DNA of 64,000 nucleotides from Roseomonas sp. 18066 (GTDB taxonomy: Bacteria; Pseudomonadota; Alphaproteobacteria; Acetobacterales; Acetobacteraceae). Within the stretch, counting starts at the first letter, position 1. Every line of letters begins with the position of its first letter. Shown piece after piece: positions 1-11,434 of the stretch. The notes under the pieces were generated by a model, which searched no databases, was not told the DNA's origin, and worked only from the letters and a program-made list of their open reading frames with translations. Position numbers and translations under genes: made by a program. The stretch is taken from NCBI RefSeq assembly GCF_902706185.1, contig NZ_CACSJM010000001.1:1-64000 (forward strand), written 5' to 3'.

Positions 1-1019
1 CGCCCGCCCCAGGCCATGACGCCGCGGGCTTCCAGCGCCGCGACCAGGGCCTCGCTGCCGGCAGTGTCGACGGTGACGCTGGCGGCCTGGCGCGCGGGCT
101 CGGCGGGGGTGGTGCTGGCGATGCCGGCGGCCGAGAAGCCGTCGCGCAGCGCGGCGGTCAGGCCCAGCACATGCGCCTCCAGCGCCGCCGCGTCGTGCTG
201 CGCCAGGTAGTCGAGCGCGCCGTCCAGGATATAGAGCGGCAGATGCGCCGGATTGCCGCGGGTGAAGCACAGCGCATCCGGCCGCAGCACCAGCCCGCCG
301 GCATAATCCGGCCGCGCCATGCCGGACAGCGAATGCCACCCCGCGCTGCCCGGCGTCCAGCCCGGCTGCCGCGCCCGGTTCCAATAGGCGGTGGCGACGC
401 CGGTGACGCCGAGCAGCCATTTGTAGGAGGCGGCGAAAGCGAAGTCGGCGACGCTGGCATCGAGGCGCAGATAGCCCGCGCCCTGGGTGCAGTCGACCAC
501 CAGCATGGCGCCGACGGAATCCGCCAGCTTGCGCAGCGCCGCCAGGTCGAAGCGCTCGCCATTCAGATAGGAGACGGCGCTGACGGCGATGACCCGGGTG
601 CGATCGTCGACCAGCGAGGCCAGCCGGTCCGGCGCCTGGCCCTCGGCGAGGCGCAGCGCCGGCCCGCCGCGCTTCAGCGCGAAGGGCGCCGCGACCGACG
701 GATATTCCGTCACGTCGAGCACGATATTGTCGCCGTCCCGCCATTCCAGGCTGTCGACCAGAAGAGAAACCCCTTCGGCGACGCTGGAGACGAAGCCGAT
801 ATCGCCGGCCTGCACCCGCCACAGCGCCGCCATCCGCTCGCGCACCCGCTGCACCACCGCCTCCTGCGCGGTGCGGCCGGGCATGCCGGCGGCCTTGTCG
901 CGGGCATAGCGCGCATAGGCCTGCGCATGGCGGCGCAGCAGCGGCGTCTCGCCGCCGGCGCAGACATGGGCCAGGCCCGGCGGCATCTCGAAATCGGCGG
1001 GGTCGAAGATCGGCGTCAT
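1..1019 (-). CDS. Aminotransferase class V (cysteine desulfurase/kynureninase-like), C-terminus cut by window edge
   Basis: A PLP-dependent fold-type I enzyme read from an ATG at 1019; the frame is open to base 1, so the C-terminus lies outside. The cofactor site is visible: VDCTQGAG near residue 176 supplies the Asp that pairs with the pyridine nitrogen, and SYKW near residue 200 supplies the Schiff-base Lys. The opening (PADFEMPPGLAHVCAGG) and the class V layout suit the kynureninase/cysteine desulfurase/isopenicillin N epimerase group, which cannot be subdivided by eye. It is divergent from the hydrolase starting at 1110, with a 90-bp gap between them. The family is firm; substrate unknown. 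Confidence 0.85.
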   Translation of the reverse strand, partial: MTPIFDPADFEMPPGLAHVCAGGETPLLRRHAQAYARYARDKAAGMPGRTAQEAVVQRVRERMAALWRVQAGDIGFVSSVAEGVSLLVDSLEWRDGDNIVLDVTEYPSVAAPFALKRGGPALRLAEGQAPDRLASLVDDRTRVIAVSAVSYLNGERFDLAALRKLADSVGAMLVVDCTQGAGYLRLDASVADFAFAASYKWLLGVTGVATAYWNRARQPGWTPGSAGWHSLSGMARPDYAGGLVLRPDALCFTRGNPAHLPLYILDGALDYLAQHDAAALEAHVLGLTAALRDGFSAAGIASTTPAEPARQAASVTVDTAGSEALVAALEARGVMAWGG

Positions 1020-1109
1020 GCGGCAGGCTCCTCTCGCGCCGGCAGCCTGGGCCGGGCGCGCCGCGCTGTCCATCTTGCGCGCGGCCCGCGCGGGCGGCAG
1101 CATGGCGGC

Positions 1110-1889
1110 ATGCCCTGGATGCAAACCCCCGGCGCCAGCCTGCGCTACCGCCTGACGCCCGGCCAGGGCCCCGCCATCCTGCTGCTGCACGAGCTCGGCG
1201 GCGGGCTGGAAAGCTGGGACGGCGTGGTCGATCACCTGCCGCCCGGACGCGCCGTGCTGCGGCCGGACCTGCGCGGCGCCGGCGGGTCGGAAAAGCCGCG
1301 CCAGCCCTTCAGCATCGAGGATCAGGCGGCCGACGTGCTGGCCCTGGCCGAGGCGCTGGCCCTGCCTGCGCCCTGGCATGTCGCCGGCGTCGCCGCCGGC
1401 GCGGCGGTGGCCCTGGCGCTGGCCGCGCGCGCGCCCGCGCAGGTGGCGCGGCTGGCGCTGTGCTGCCCGGCCACCAGCGTCGACCCCGCCCGCGTCGACT
1501 ATCTGATCCAACGCGCCGACCGCGCCGCGGCCGAGGGCATGGCGGCGGTCGCCGAGGCCAGCCTCGCCGCCTCCTGGCCGCCCGAGGTCACGGCGCCGGC
1601 TGCCGACCGCGCCGCCTATGTCGCGCGCTTCCTGGGCAATGACCCGGTGGGCTATGGGCTGGCCAACCGGGCGCTGGCGGCGGCGCGGCTGGATGCGGCG
1701 ATCGCGGGCGTCGCCGTGCCCTGCCTGGTGCTGGCCGGGCAGCATGACCGGCTGCGGCCGCCGGCCCAGGTGCAGGCCCTGGCGGCGCGCATCGCCGGCG
1801 CCGACTTCGCCGTGCTGGACAGCGGCCATCTGATGCCGTCCCAGGCGCCGGCAGCGCTGGGACGGCGGCTGGCGGCATTCTTCGCCTGA
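1110..1889 (+). CDS. Alpha/beta hydrolase-fold protein with the nucleophile serine replaced by alanine
   Basis: A 259-aa alpha/beta hydrolase. I start it at ATG 1110 (MPWMQTPG), where the fold begins; the same frame is open far upstream but runs antisense through the aminotransferase. LLHELGGG is the oxyanion loop and DLRGAGGS the usual strand-4 turn. The nucleophile elbow, normally G-x-S-x-G, reads GVAAG, so the serine position (residue 95) is Ala. The acid (GQHDRL) and the histidine (DSGHL) remain. The rest resembles 3-oxoadipate enol-lactonase/homoserine acetyltransferase-like members. With no Ser, Cys or Asp nucleophile it is probably not an ordinary esterase; it could be a non-hydrolytic member or inactive. 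Confidence 0.8.
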   Translation: MPWMQTPGASLRYRLTPGQGPAILLLHELGGGLESWDGVVDHLPPGRAVLRPDLRGAGGSEKPRQPFSIEDQAADVLALAEALALPAPWHVAGVAAGAAVALALAARAPAQVARLALCCPATSVDPARVDYLIQRADRAAAEGMAAVAEASLAASWPPEVTAPAADRAAYVARFLGNDPVGYGLANRALAAARLDAAIAGVAVPCLVLAGQHDRLRPPAQVQALAARIAGADFAVLDSGHLMPSQAPAALGRRLAAFFA

Positions 1890-1893
1890 CGAA

Positions 1894-2859
1894 TCAATGC
1901 GCGGAGATGTTCTTGTCGCGCACCACCCGGGTCCAGATCGCCGCCTGATCGACCAGGAAGCGGTCGAATTCCTCGGGCGTCGAGCCGATGACATCGACCC
2001 CCTGCCCTTCCAGCGGCTGCCGCACCGCGGGCTGGCGCAAGGCCTCCGCCAGCGCCGCCTGGAAACGTTGCAGCACCGGGGCCGGGATTCCGGCCGGCGC
2101 CATGAACCCCCAGAAGGCCTTGGCCGACACGCCGGCGACGCCGCCTTCGATCAGCGTCGGAATGTCGGGCCGCAGCGGCGAGCGCGCCTCGCCGGTCTGC
2201 GCCAGGGCGCGCAGCGTGGTGCCGACCTGGCCGCCCAGGCCGACGACGCTGGCCACCGCCAGGTCGACCTCGCCGGCCGAGGCCGCGGCGCTCATCGGCC
2301 CGCCGCCGCGATAGGGCACGTGGATCAGCTTGGTGCCCGTCACATCCTGCAGCCTTTCCATGGTCAGATGCGCCAGGCTGCCGATGCCGATGGTGCCGTA
2401 GCTGATCGTCTCCGGCTTGGCCCGCGCGGCCGCCAGCACCTCGGCCAGGCTGCGATAGGGTTTTGCGTTGGCCGTCGCCACCAGCATCGGCGCGGTGGCC
2501 ACCAGCATGACGCCGCGCAGGTCGCGGGCCTCGAAGCCGAGCTGCGGGTTCAGCGCGGGGTTCACCACATGCGTGTCGAAGACGAGGACAAAACTCTGGC
2601 CGTCGGGCGCCGCGCGGGCGACGCCGGCGGTGCCCAGCGCGCCGCTGGCGCCCGGCTTATTCTCCACGACGATCGGCACGCCCAGCGCCGATTGCAGCGG
2701 ATTCTGCAGCAAGCGACAAAGAAGATCGGCGCTGCCCCCCGGCGGAAAGGGCGCCACCAGGCGGATCGGGCCATCCGGCCAGGGTCGCTGGGCCAGCGCC
2801 GGGGTGGCGAGCAGCGGGGCGGCCAGCAGCAGGCGGCGTGACAGGGTCATGATGCGCAT
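1894..2859 (-). CDS. TctC/Bug-family periplasmic binding protein
   Basis: A 321-aa tripartite tricarboxylate transporter binding protein. It opens with a signal peptide (SRRLLLAAPLLATPALAQ) and the family hallmark IRLVAPFPPGGSADLLCR, followed by VVENKPGASG. This family binds carboxylates and related organic anions in the periplasm. The membrane partners TctA and TctB are not in the window, so it is either an orphan receptor or uses a permease elsewhere. It is the last gene of the GntR-aconitase-PrpF operon, 6 bp after a second TctC. It lies nose to nose with the upstream hydrolase, with a 4-bp gap. An alternative start is the inner Met at residue 4. Confidence 0.9.
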   Translation of the reverse strand: MRIMTLSRRLLLAAPLLATPALAQRPWPDGPIRLVAPFPPGGSADLLCRLLQNPLQSALGVPIVVENKPGASGALGTAGVARAAPDGQSFVLVFDTHVVNPALNPQLGFEARDLRGVMLVATAPMLVATANAKPYRSLAEVLAAARAKPETISYGTIGIGSLAHLTMERLQDVTGTKLIHVPYRGGGPMSAAASAGEVDLAVASVVGLGGQVGTTLRALAQTGEARSPLRPDIPTLIEGGVAGVSAKAFWGFMAPAGIPAPVLQRFQAALAEALRQPAVRQPLEGQGVDVIGSTPEEFDRFLVDQAAIWTRVVRDKNISAH

Positions 2860-2865
2860 CTCCCC

Positions 2866-3819
2866 TCAGGACAGGCCCAGTTCCTGCAGCACCGCGGCCG
2901 TCTCCGCCTGGTCGCGCGCCACGAATTTCTCGAAGTTCTCCCCAGTGAGGAAAGCGTCGTCCCAGCCGCGTTTCTGGAGCAGCTCCCTCCAGGCCGGCGT
3001 CGCCTGCAGGGCCGTGGCGAAATCGATCAGCGCGCGCAGCGGCGCACCGCTGACCTGGGGCGCGGCGAACAGCCCGCGCCAATTGGTGGTGGTGACGTCG
3101 TAGCCGCTTTCCTTCAGCGTCGGCACGTCGGGGTGCAGCCGGCGCTCGCCGCTGGTGGCGAGCGCGCGGACGCGACCGGCGGCGACCTGCTCGGAGAATT
3201 CTCCCCAGCCAGCCACAGCGGCCTTGACCTGCGCGCCGATCACCGCCGATTGCGTGGCGCCGCCGCCGGGGAAGGAGACGAACTGCGCCTCCAGCGGCTT
3301 GCGGCCCAGCACGGTCATCAGCCGGCACAGCACCACATGATCCACCGTGCCGCCGCCGGCGCCGGCCACCGGGATGCCGCGCGGCTCGGCCTTCAGCGCC
3401 TCGGCAAACTGGCGGATGTCGCGAAACTCGCTGTTGGCGGGCACGACGATGACGGCGGCCTCCTCCGTCAGGCGGGCGACGGGAACAACGTCCTTCAGGC
3501 TGACCGGCGACTTGCTGGCGATGGCGGCGCCCACCAGGCTGGCGCCACCGACGAACAGGCTGTCGGCCCGGCCGCGGCGCGTGGTGACGAAGCGCGCCAG
3601 CCCGACCGTGCCGGAGCCGCCGGGCAGGTTCTCGAACTGGCAGCGGGCGACAAGGCCGTTGGCGACCCCCACCTGCTCGATGGCGCGGCCCAGCCCGTCC
3701 CAGCCGCCGCCGGGCGCGGCGGGGACCAGGAAGTTCAGGCCGGGCAGCGGCTCGGCGGCGTGGGCGGCGGGAAGGAACGGCAGGGCGGCAGCGGCCGCGA
3801 GCAGGCTGCGACGGTGCAT
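2866..3819 (-). CDS. TctC/Bug-family periplasmic binding protein, second copy
   Basis: A 317-aa paralogue of the neighbouring TctC protein. The signal peptide is MHRRSLLAAAAALPFLPAAHA, then LNFLVPAAPGGGWDGLGRAIEQVG, the variant of the PPGG loop found in one Bug branch. Later blocks include PGGSGTVGLARF and VDHVVLCRLMTVLG. The two copies are clearly diverged, so they probably bind different ligands. It follows prpF by 72 bp on the same strand. The aconitase/PrpF context makes a tri- or dicarboxylate ligand (citrate, methylcitrate or aconitate type) a reasonable guess, not a demonstrated one. Confidence 0.9.
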   Translation of the reverse strand: MHRRSLLAAAAALPFLPAAHAAEPLPGLNFLVPAAPGGGWDGLGRAIEQVGVANGLVARCQFENLPGGSGTVGLARFVTTRRGRADSLFVGGASLVGAAIASKSPVSLKDVVPVARLTEEAAVIVVPANSEFRDIRQFAEALKAEPRGIPVAGAGGGTVDHVVLCRLMTVLGRKPLEAQFVSFPGGGATQSAVIGAQVKAAVAGWGEFSEQVAAGRVRALATSGERRLHPDVPTLKESGYDVTTTNWRGLFAAPQVSGAPLRALIDFATALQATPAWRELLQKRGWDDAFLTGENFEKFVARDQAETAAVLQELGLS

Positions 3820-3891
3820 CGGACGAAAATCCTCCTGGGCAGGCCCCGGCTGGTCTGTCGCCAGCCTCGCGGGGCAGTGTTCTGTCGGTTG

Positions 3892-5039
3892 TCAGTCCGG
3901 GCCGGCGTAGAGCACGCGGCCCTCCATCAGGCGGCGGGCGGTGCGATAGACCACCGCCTCCTCGGCGATCAGCGCGCCATCCTCCAGCCGGGTGCGCGCG
4001 GCCACCGGCAGGATGCCCGAAGGATGGGCGACGCGCAGATCTTCCTGCGGCCCGCGGGGACGGGCCAGGGCCTCGGCCAGGCTGCCGGGGATGCGGGCGG
4101 CGACGGCCAGGCACATGGCGCCGGTCAGCGGCGTCGCCTTGTGCGGCTGGCCGGCGGAGACCATGCGCACCAGCAGGTCCATCGATCCCGCCGGCAGCGT
4201 GCTGCCATCGGCGGCGGGGGCGTCGCGCGGCGCGGCGAGCAGCGCCACCTGCGGCAGATTCCTCAACGTTGTCTGCGCCTGCTCGGGCGTGGCAACCAGG
4301 CCCATCGCGACCGCCGCCGCGACGCGGATCTTCTCGAATTTTTCGATATTGGCCGGGCTGGACAGCGACGTCGGGGATTCGGTGCCGGTGAAGCCGAGCG
4401 CCGCGGCCGCGACGAAGACCACCGGATTGGCGGCATCGACCATCGAGGCCTCGATCACGCCGAGGCCCGGCACCTCGAGCCGATCCAGCGCGCGGCCGGT
4501 GGGCAGCAGCTTGCCGGTCGCGGCGCCGCCGGGCGACAGGAAGGCCAGGCGGATCGGCGCCGCCCTGCCCGCCACACCCTGCAGCAGAAAGTCGCCGTCG
4601 ACGGCGGGCATGCCGTCGCGCAGCGGGAAGCGGGCCTCGATGATCTTCGAGGTATTGGTGTTGTGGATGCGCACCACCGCCTCGTCACCCTGCGGCGCCA
4701 TCAGGCCTTCCTCGACAGCGAAAGGGCCGACGGCGGAAGAAATATTGCCGCAATTGCCGCGATAGCCGACGACCGGCGTGTCCACCTGCACCTGCGCGAA
4801 GGTGTAGTCCAGGTCGGCATCGGCGCGCGTCGGCGGGCCGATCACCGCGATCTTCGACAGCGACGAGATGCCGCCGCCCATGCCGTCGAGCTGGCGGCCG
4901 TTCGGATCGGGGCTGCCGAGGGCCGCGAGGAAGATTGGGTCCCAGTCGGCGCGCGCGGCCGGCAGGTGGTGCTGGTGGAAGAACAGCGCGCGGCTGGTGC
5001 CGCCGCGCATATAGACCGCGGGCAGGCGGTGCAGCCGGG

Positions 5040-5043
<4 letters not shown>
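3892..5043 (-). CDS. prpF: PrpF-family isomerase (2-methylaconitate cis-trans isomerase / oxalomesaconate tautomerase type)
   Basis: A 383-aa two-domain enzyme of the PrpF fold, related to diaminopimelate epimerase. Characteristic blocks are YMRGGTSRALFF near the start, GMGGGISSLSKIAVIG, and GNCGNISSAVGPFAVEEGL with the conserved Cys. Family members isomerise the double bond of 2-methylaconitate, aconitate or oxalomesaconate. Its ATG overlaps the aconitase stop by 4 bp (ATGA), so the two are translationally coupled. That pairing is the known AcnD-PrpF arrangement of the 2-methylcitrate cycle, but no prpB or prpC is present here. Another tricarboxylate substrate therefore remains possible. Confidence 0.9.
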
Positions 5044-7675
<2,632 letters not shown>

Positions 7676-7679
<4 letters not shown>

Positions 7680-8395
7680 GGACAGGCGTCCTCGGAATCG
7701 GGGGAATCCAGCAGCGGGGCAAGCGCGGCGTAGGAGGCGGTGACATGGCGCCGCATCTGCCATTCGGCCATCTCGGCATCGCGCTCGGCGATGGCGTCGA
7801 GGATGCGGCGATGCTCCAGCACCGCGCGCGCGCCGCGGCCCGGCACTTTCTTCAGCTGCGAGCGGTAGAGGCGCAGCTGCTGGTAGAGATCGCCGCACAA
7901 CAACCCGGTCAGCAGCGCATTGCCGGAGGCGCGGGCGATGAGGGCGTGGAAGTCGCGATCCTCGCCGCCCAGCGCGTTCGGCGCCTCGAGGCCGCCGCGC
8001 GCCAGGGCCGCTTCCTGCAGGGAAAGAATGGCGCGCAGGCGGTCCAGATCCGCGCCCGACATGGCCGTCGCGGCGGCGCGCGCGGCGAAACCCTCGAGCG
8101 CCTCGCGCACGCCATAGATCTCGCGGAAGGTGGCGGCGGAGAGGCTGACGACGCGGGCGCCGAGGCGCGGCGCGCGCTGCACCAGGCGGCGTTCCTGCAG
8201 CCGGTTCAGCGCCTCGCGCAGCGGCGCCCGGCTGACGCCGAATTGCCGCGCCAGCACCGGCTCGCTCAGCTTGGCGCCGAGCGGGATCTCGCCCTGGATG
8301 ATCGCCTCGCTGAGCCGCTGGAACAGCGACTGGGCGAGCGCACCATCCGCCCGGGCCGTTTCGGCCTCCGGGTCGATGTCGACAATTTCCTCCAT
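7676..8395 (-). CDS. GntR-family regulator, FCD (FadR-like) type, first gene of the aconitase operon
   Basis: A 239-aa regulator with an N-terminal winged helix (residues about 20-90: LSEPVLARQFGVSRAPLREALNRLQERRLV) and a C-terminal all-helical FCD ligand domain. FCD proteins usually bind organic acids as inducers. Its stop overlaps the aconitase start by 4 bp, so it heads the GntR-acn-prpF-tctC-tctC unit and probably represses it until a carboxylate is present. Two copies of TGTCGACA, at 8377 and 8442, flank its start codon and are good operator candidates. No strong Shine-Dalgarno is visible before the ATG at 8395. Confidence 0.9.
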
Positions 8396-8449
8396 TGGGA
8401 CGGAGGCTACCGCCCTGCCTTGCGGTCGTCCAGCCGGATTCTGTCGACA
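8377..8449. promoter_or_regulatory. Pair of TGTCGACA palindromes at the GntR-acn operon start
   Basis: The perfect 8-bp palindrome TGTCGACA occurs at 8377-8384 (inside the first codons of the GntR gene) and at 8442-8449 (upstream), both followed by A. FCD-type GntR operators carry a GT-N-AC core, which these match. The 65-bp spacing around the start suits autorepression. Confidence 0.5.
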
Positions 8450-8450
8450 A

Positions 8451-9953
8451 CTACCCCCGCCAGAACCTTGGCATGAACAGGATCAACAGGGTGAAAAGCT
8501 CCAGCCGGCCGAGCAGCATGGCGAAGCAGAGCAGCCATTTGGCGCCGGCTGGCATGGCGCCGTAATGCCCCGCCGGCCCGATCAGCGGGCCGAGGCCGGG
8601 GCCGATATTCGACAGCATGCTGACCGCCGCGCTGGCGCTGGTCAGGAAGTCGAGATCCATGGTGGTCAGCGCGATGGTCAGCACGCCGTAGCAGACGAAG
8701 TAGAGGGTGAAGAAGCCGACGACCGAGCCCATCACCTCGTCCGGGATCGGCTTGCCGCCATAGAGCCGCGGGAAGACGCCGCGCGGATAGAGCAGCCGCA
8801 GGAACTGCACCCGCAGCATCGCCGCCATCACCTGGAAGCGGAACACCTTCAGCCCGCCCGCGGTGGAGCCGGTGCAGCCGCCGACGAACATCAGCCCGAA
8901 GAACAGCCCGGTCGTCGCCCCGCCCCACAGGTTGTAGTCGTCGGAGGCGAAGCCGGTGGTGGTGACGATGGAGACGGTGTTCAGCGCCGCGTGGCGCAGC
9001 GCGTCGAGCGGCGCGTAGCGGTCATGCAGCACCAGCCAGGCGGTCAGCAGCAGGATGACCACCGCCAGCATGCCGAGCAGCCCATGCACCTGCGGGTCGC
9101 GCAGCAGGGCGTAGTCGCGCTGCAGCAGCCGGATATAGAGGACGAAGGGCAGCGCGCCGGCCAGCATGCCGGCCGTCGCGATCCAATGCACCGCCGCGCT
9201 GTCCCAATGCGCCAGCGAGGCGTCGGCGGTGGAGAAGCCGGCGGTGGAAATCGTGCTGAGCGCATGGGCGATGGCGTCCAGCGGCCCCATCCCCGCCAGC
9301 GCATAGGCCACCGCGCAGGCCAGGGTGAGCAGCAGATAGACGAGCAGGATGCGCGCCGCGATCTGCTTGACCCGCGGCATCACCTTTTCCGACCGGTCCG
9401 AGCTTTCCGTGCGGAACAGCTGCATGCCGCCGACGCCCAGCGTCGGCAGGATGGCCAGCGCCGTCGCGATGATGCCGATGCCGCCCAGCCATTGCAGCAG
9501 CGCCCGCCACAGCAGGATGCCGGGCGGCGCCGTGTCCAGCCCGTAGATCACCGTGGCGCCGGTGGTGGTCAGGCCGGAGACCGCCTCGAAGACCGAATTG
9601 GTGACGCTGCCGCCGAGGCCCTCCAGCGCCGAGAGATAGAGCGGCACCGCCGCCGCCGCGCAGACCGCCAGCCAGGCCATCGGCGTCAGCAGGAAGGCCT
9701 GGCGCAGGGTCAGGCCGGAGGCCAGGTTGCAGCGCGTGGCGCGCAGCAGCGCGGCGGCGACCGCCATGGTGCCCAGCGCGCTGACCGCGAAGCCGCGCCA
9801 GTCGGCATGGCCCGCCGCCGCGTCGAGCGCCGCCGGCAGCAGCATGAAGCCGCCGAGCACCAGCAGCATGCGCGCCACCAGATGCAGCACAGGGCGCAGC
9901 GGCGGCGGCGCCCAGCGTCCCGTCGGCTGGCGCGGCGGCAGCTTGGCCTTCAT
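8451..9953 (-). CDS. trkH: TrkH potassium channel-like subunit
   Basis: A 500-aa membrane protein with the four pore repeats of the Trk/Ktr/HKT superfamily. The filter-like segments are VSGLTTTGATVIYG, ISTAGFSTADAS, VSIVTTTGFASDDYN and CTGSTAGGLKVFRF. It forms the K+ translocating subunit in the inner membrane and is gated by TrkA, encoded 10 bp upstream on the same strand. The length is usual for TrkH. Its start (MKAKLPPRQPTGRW) gives a short cytoplasmic tail before the first membrane helix. It ends just before the upstream region of the GntR-acn operon. Confidence 0.95.
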   Translation of the reverse strand: MKAKLPPRQPTGRWAPPPLRPVLHLVARMLLVLGGFMLLPAALDAAAGHADWRGFAVSALGTMAVAAALLRATRCNLASGLTLRQAFLLTPMAWLAVCAAAAVPLYLSALEGLGGSVTNSVFEAVSGLTTTGATVIYGLDTAPPGILLWRALLQWLGGIGIIATALAILPTLGVGGMQLFRTESSDRSEKVMPRVKQIAARILLVYLLLTLACAVAYALAGMGPLDAIAHALSTISTAGFSTADASLAHWDSAAVHWIATAGMLAGALPFVLYIRLLQRDYALLRDPQVHGLLGMLAVVILLLTAWLVLHDRYAPLDALRHAALNTVSIVTTTGFASDDYNLWGGATTGLFFGLMFVGGCTGSTAGGLKVFRFQVMAAMLRVQFLRLLYPRGVFPRLYGGKPIPDEVMGSVVGFFTLYFVCYGVLTIALTTMDLDFLTSASAAVSMLSNIGPGLGPLIGPAGHYGAMPAGAKWLLCFAMLLGRLELFTLLILFMPRFWRG

Positions 9954-9963
9954 CGCGGCGCCT

Positions 9964-11355
9964 TCACTGGCCGGCCCCGGGCTCGCTGCCGGGCAGCGCG
10001 ATCAGCGCCTCCGCCGCCTCCCGCGCCGCCTGGGCGACCACGGCGATCACCTCGTCGCCGGGCTGGATGCGGAAGCCGGGCTCGGGCAGCCGCGGCTCGC
10101 CGTCGCGCAGGATGGCGGCGACCAGCATGCCCTTCGGCAGCGCGAGCTCGCCCAGGGGCGCCGCGACCAGCGCCGAGCCGGCCAGGGCGCGGACCTCCAG
10201 CACCTCGACCATGCCGTCGCCCAGGGGATAGACCTGCCCCACCGCGCCGCGCCGCACATGGCGCAGGATGGAGGCGATGGTGATGCTGCTGGGGCTGACC
10301 ACCGCGTCGATGCCGAGCTCGTCGACCACGGGGGCGTAGCTGCTCTTGTTGACGAGCGTGATGGCGCGGCCGCAGCCGGCGCGCTTGGCCAGCACCGAGA
10401 CGAAGATATTGGTCTCGTCGTCATTGGTCACCGCGATCACCGTGTCGACGGCGCCGATATTGGCCTCCTCCAGCAGCTCGCGGTCCAGCGCGTCGCCGCT
10501 GAGCACGACGCTGCCCGGGCCCAGCGCCTCGGCCACAAGGCCCGCGCGGACCGGATCGTGCTCGATCACCTTGAGCGAGACCAGGGCGTCGCGCTTCAGC
10601 ATCTGCGCCAGGTGCAGCCCGACATTGCCGCCGCCGACGATGACGACGCGGCGCGCCTCCTCCTCGCGATGGCCGAAGGCGGCGACCACGGCATCGGCGC
10701 GCTCGGGGCGGGCCACGACATAGACGTCGTCGCCGGCGGCGATGCGCTCCTCGTCGCGCGGCATGCGGGCGGCGCCCTCGCGCAGCAGCGCCACGATGGT
10801 GAAGCCGCGCTCGGCCGCCTGCGCGCGCAGCCCGCCCAGGCTCTGGCCGGTCATCGGGCAGGCGGCGCCCTCGCAATGGATGCCGAGCAGCTGCAGCCGC
10901 CCGTCGGAGAGCGGCGCCATGTCGAAGGCGCCGGGGGTGCGCAGGCGGCGGGCGATGCCGCGGGCGACCTCGACCTCGGGCGAGATGACGACATCGACCA
11001 GCGCGCGCTCGGCCGCCTGCGCGCCCTGCCAGTTGGGCTCCAGGTAGCCGTGGTGGCGCAGCCGGGCGATGCGGCGGCGCACCTGGAACAGCGCCTGGCC
11101 GACCAGGCAGGCGACCAGGTTGACCTCGTCGGAGCGGGTGACGGCGATCAGCAGGTCGGCCTCCTCGGCGCCGGCGGCGCGCAAGGTCGCGGGATGCGAG
11201 GCGAAGCCCACCATCCCGCGCACGTCGTAGCTTTCGTCGGCCCGCCGCGCCGCCTCGGCCGAGGCGTCGATGACGGTGACGTCGTTGCCCTCCATCGACA
11301 GATGGCGGGCGATGGTGGTGCCGACCTGGCCCGCCCCGCAGATGATCACCTTCAC
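9964..11355 (-). CDS. trkA: TrkA potassium uptake regulatory subunit
   Basis: A 463-aa cytoplasmic protein with two RCK units. The first Rossmann motif is GAGQVGTTIARHL at the N-terminus and the second is VGGGNVGLHLAQML near residue 235. Each is followed by a TrkA-C domain; the last ends near RIQPGDEVIAVVA. It binds NAD(H)/ATP-type nucleotides and controls TrkH, the next gene. The family length is about 458 aa, so it is complete. A 9-bp inverted repeat lies just upstream at 11372. Confidence 0.95.
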   Translation of the reverse strand: MKVIICGAGQVGTTIARHLSMEGNDVTVIDASAEAARRADESYDVRGMVGFASHPATLRAAGAEEADLLIAVTRSDEVNLVACLVGQALFQVRRRIARLRHHGYLEPNWQGAQAAERALVDVVISPEVEVARGIARRLRTPGAFDMAPLSDGRLQLLGIHCEGAACPMTGQSLGGLRAQAAERGFTIVALLREGAARMPRDEERIAAGDDVYVVARPERADAVVAAFGHREEEARRVVIVGGGNVGLHLAQMLKRDALVSLKVIEHDPVRAGLVAEALGPGSVVLSGDALDRELLEEANIGAVDTVIAVTNDDETNIFVSVLAKRAGCGRAITLVNKSSYAPVVDELGIDAVVSPSSITIASILRHVRRGAVGQVYPLGDGMVEVLEVRALAGSALVAAPLGELALPKGMLVAAILRDGEPRLPEPGFRIQPGDEVIAVVAQAAREAAEALIALPGSEPGAGQ

Positions 11356-11371
11356 GCGCCGACACCCCTTG

Positions 11372-11407
11372 ACCCTGGCCGGTCAATGCTAGCGCATCGG
11401 CCAGGGT
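11372..11407. promoter_or_regulatory. Inverted repeat between the TIM-barrel gene and trkA
   Basis: ACCCTGGCC (11372-11380) pairs perfectly with GGCCAGGGT (11399-11407) across an 18-nt spacer. It sits in the 79-bp gap after the TIM-barrel gene stop and before the trkA start, both on minus. It could end the upstream transcript or act as an operator for trkA. There is no T-tract. Confidence 0.4.
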
Positions 11408-11434
11408 TGCGCTCGTGCCGGCGCGCGAAAAGCC

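Noticed and set aside
171-1109. N-terminal extension of the alpha/beta hydrolase frame
   Set aside because: It runs antisense through the aminotransferase and has Arg/Gln-rich filler. The fold starts at 1110.
7680-8450. Extension of the aconitase frame upstream of 7679
   Set aside because: It overlaps the GntR gene in another frame, and the ATGA overlap gives the natural start.
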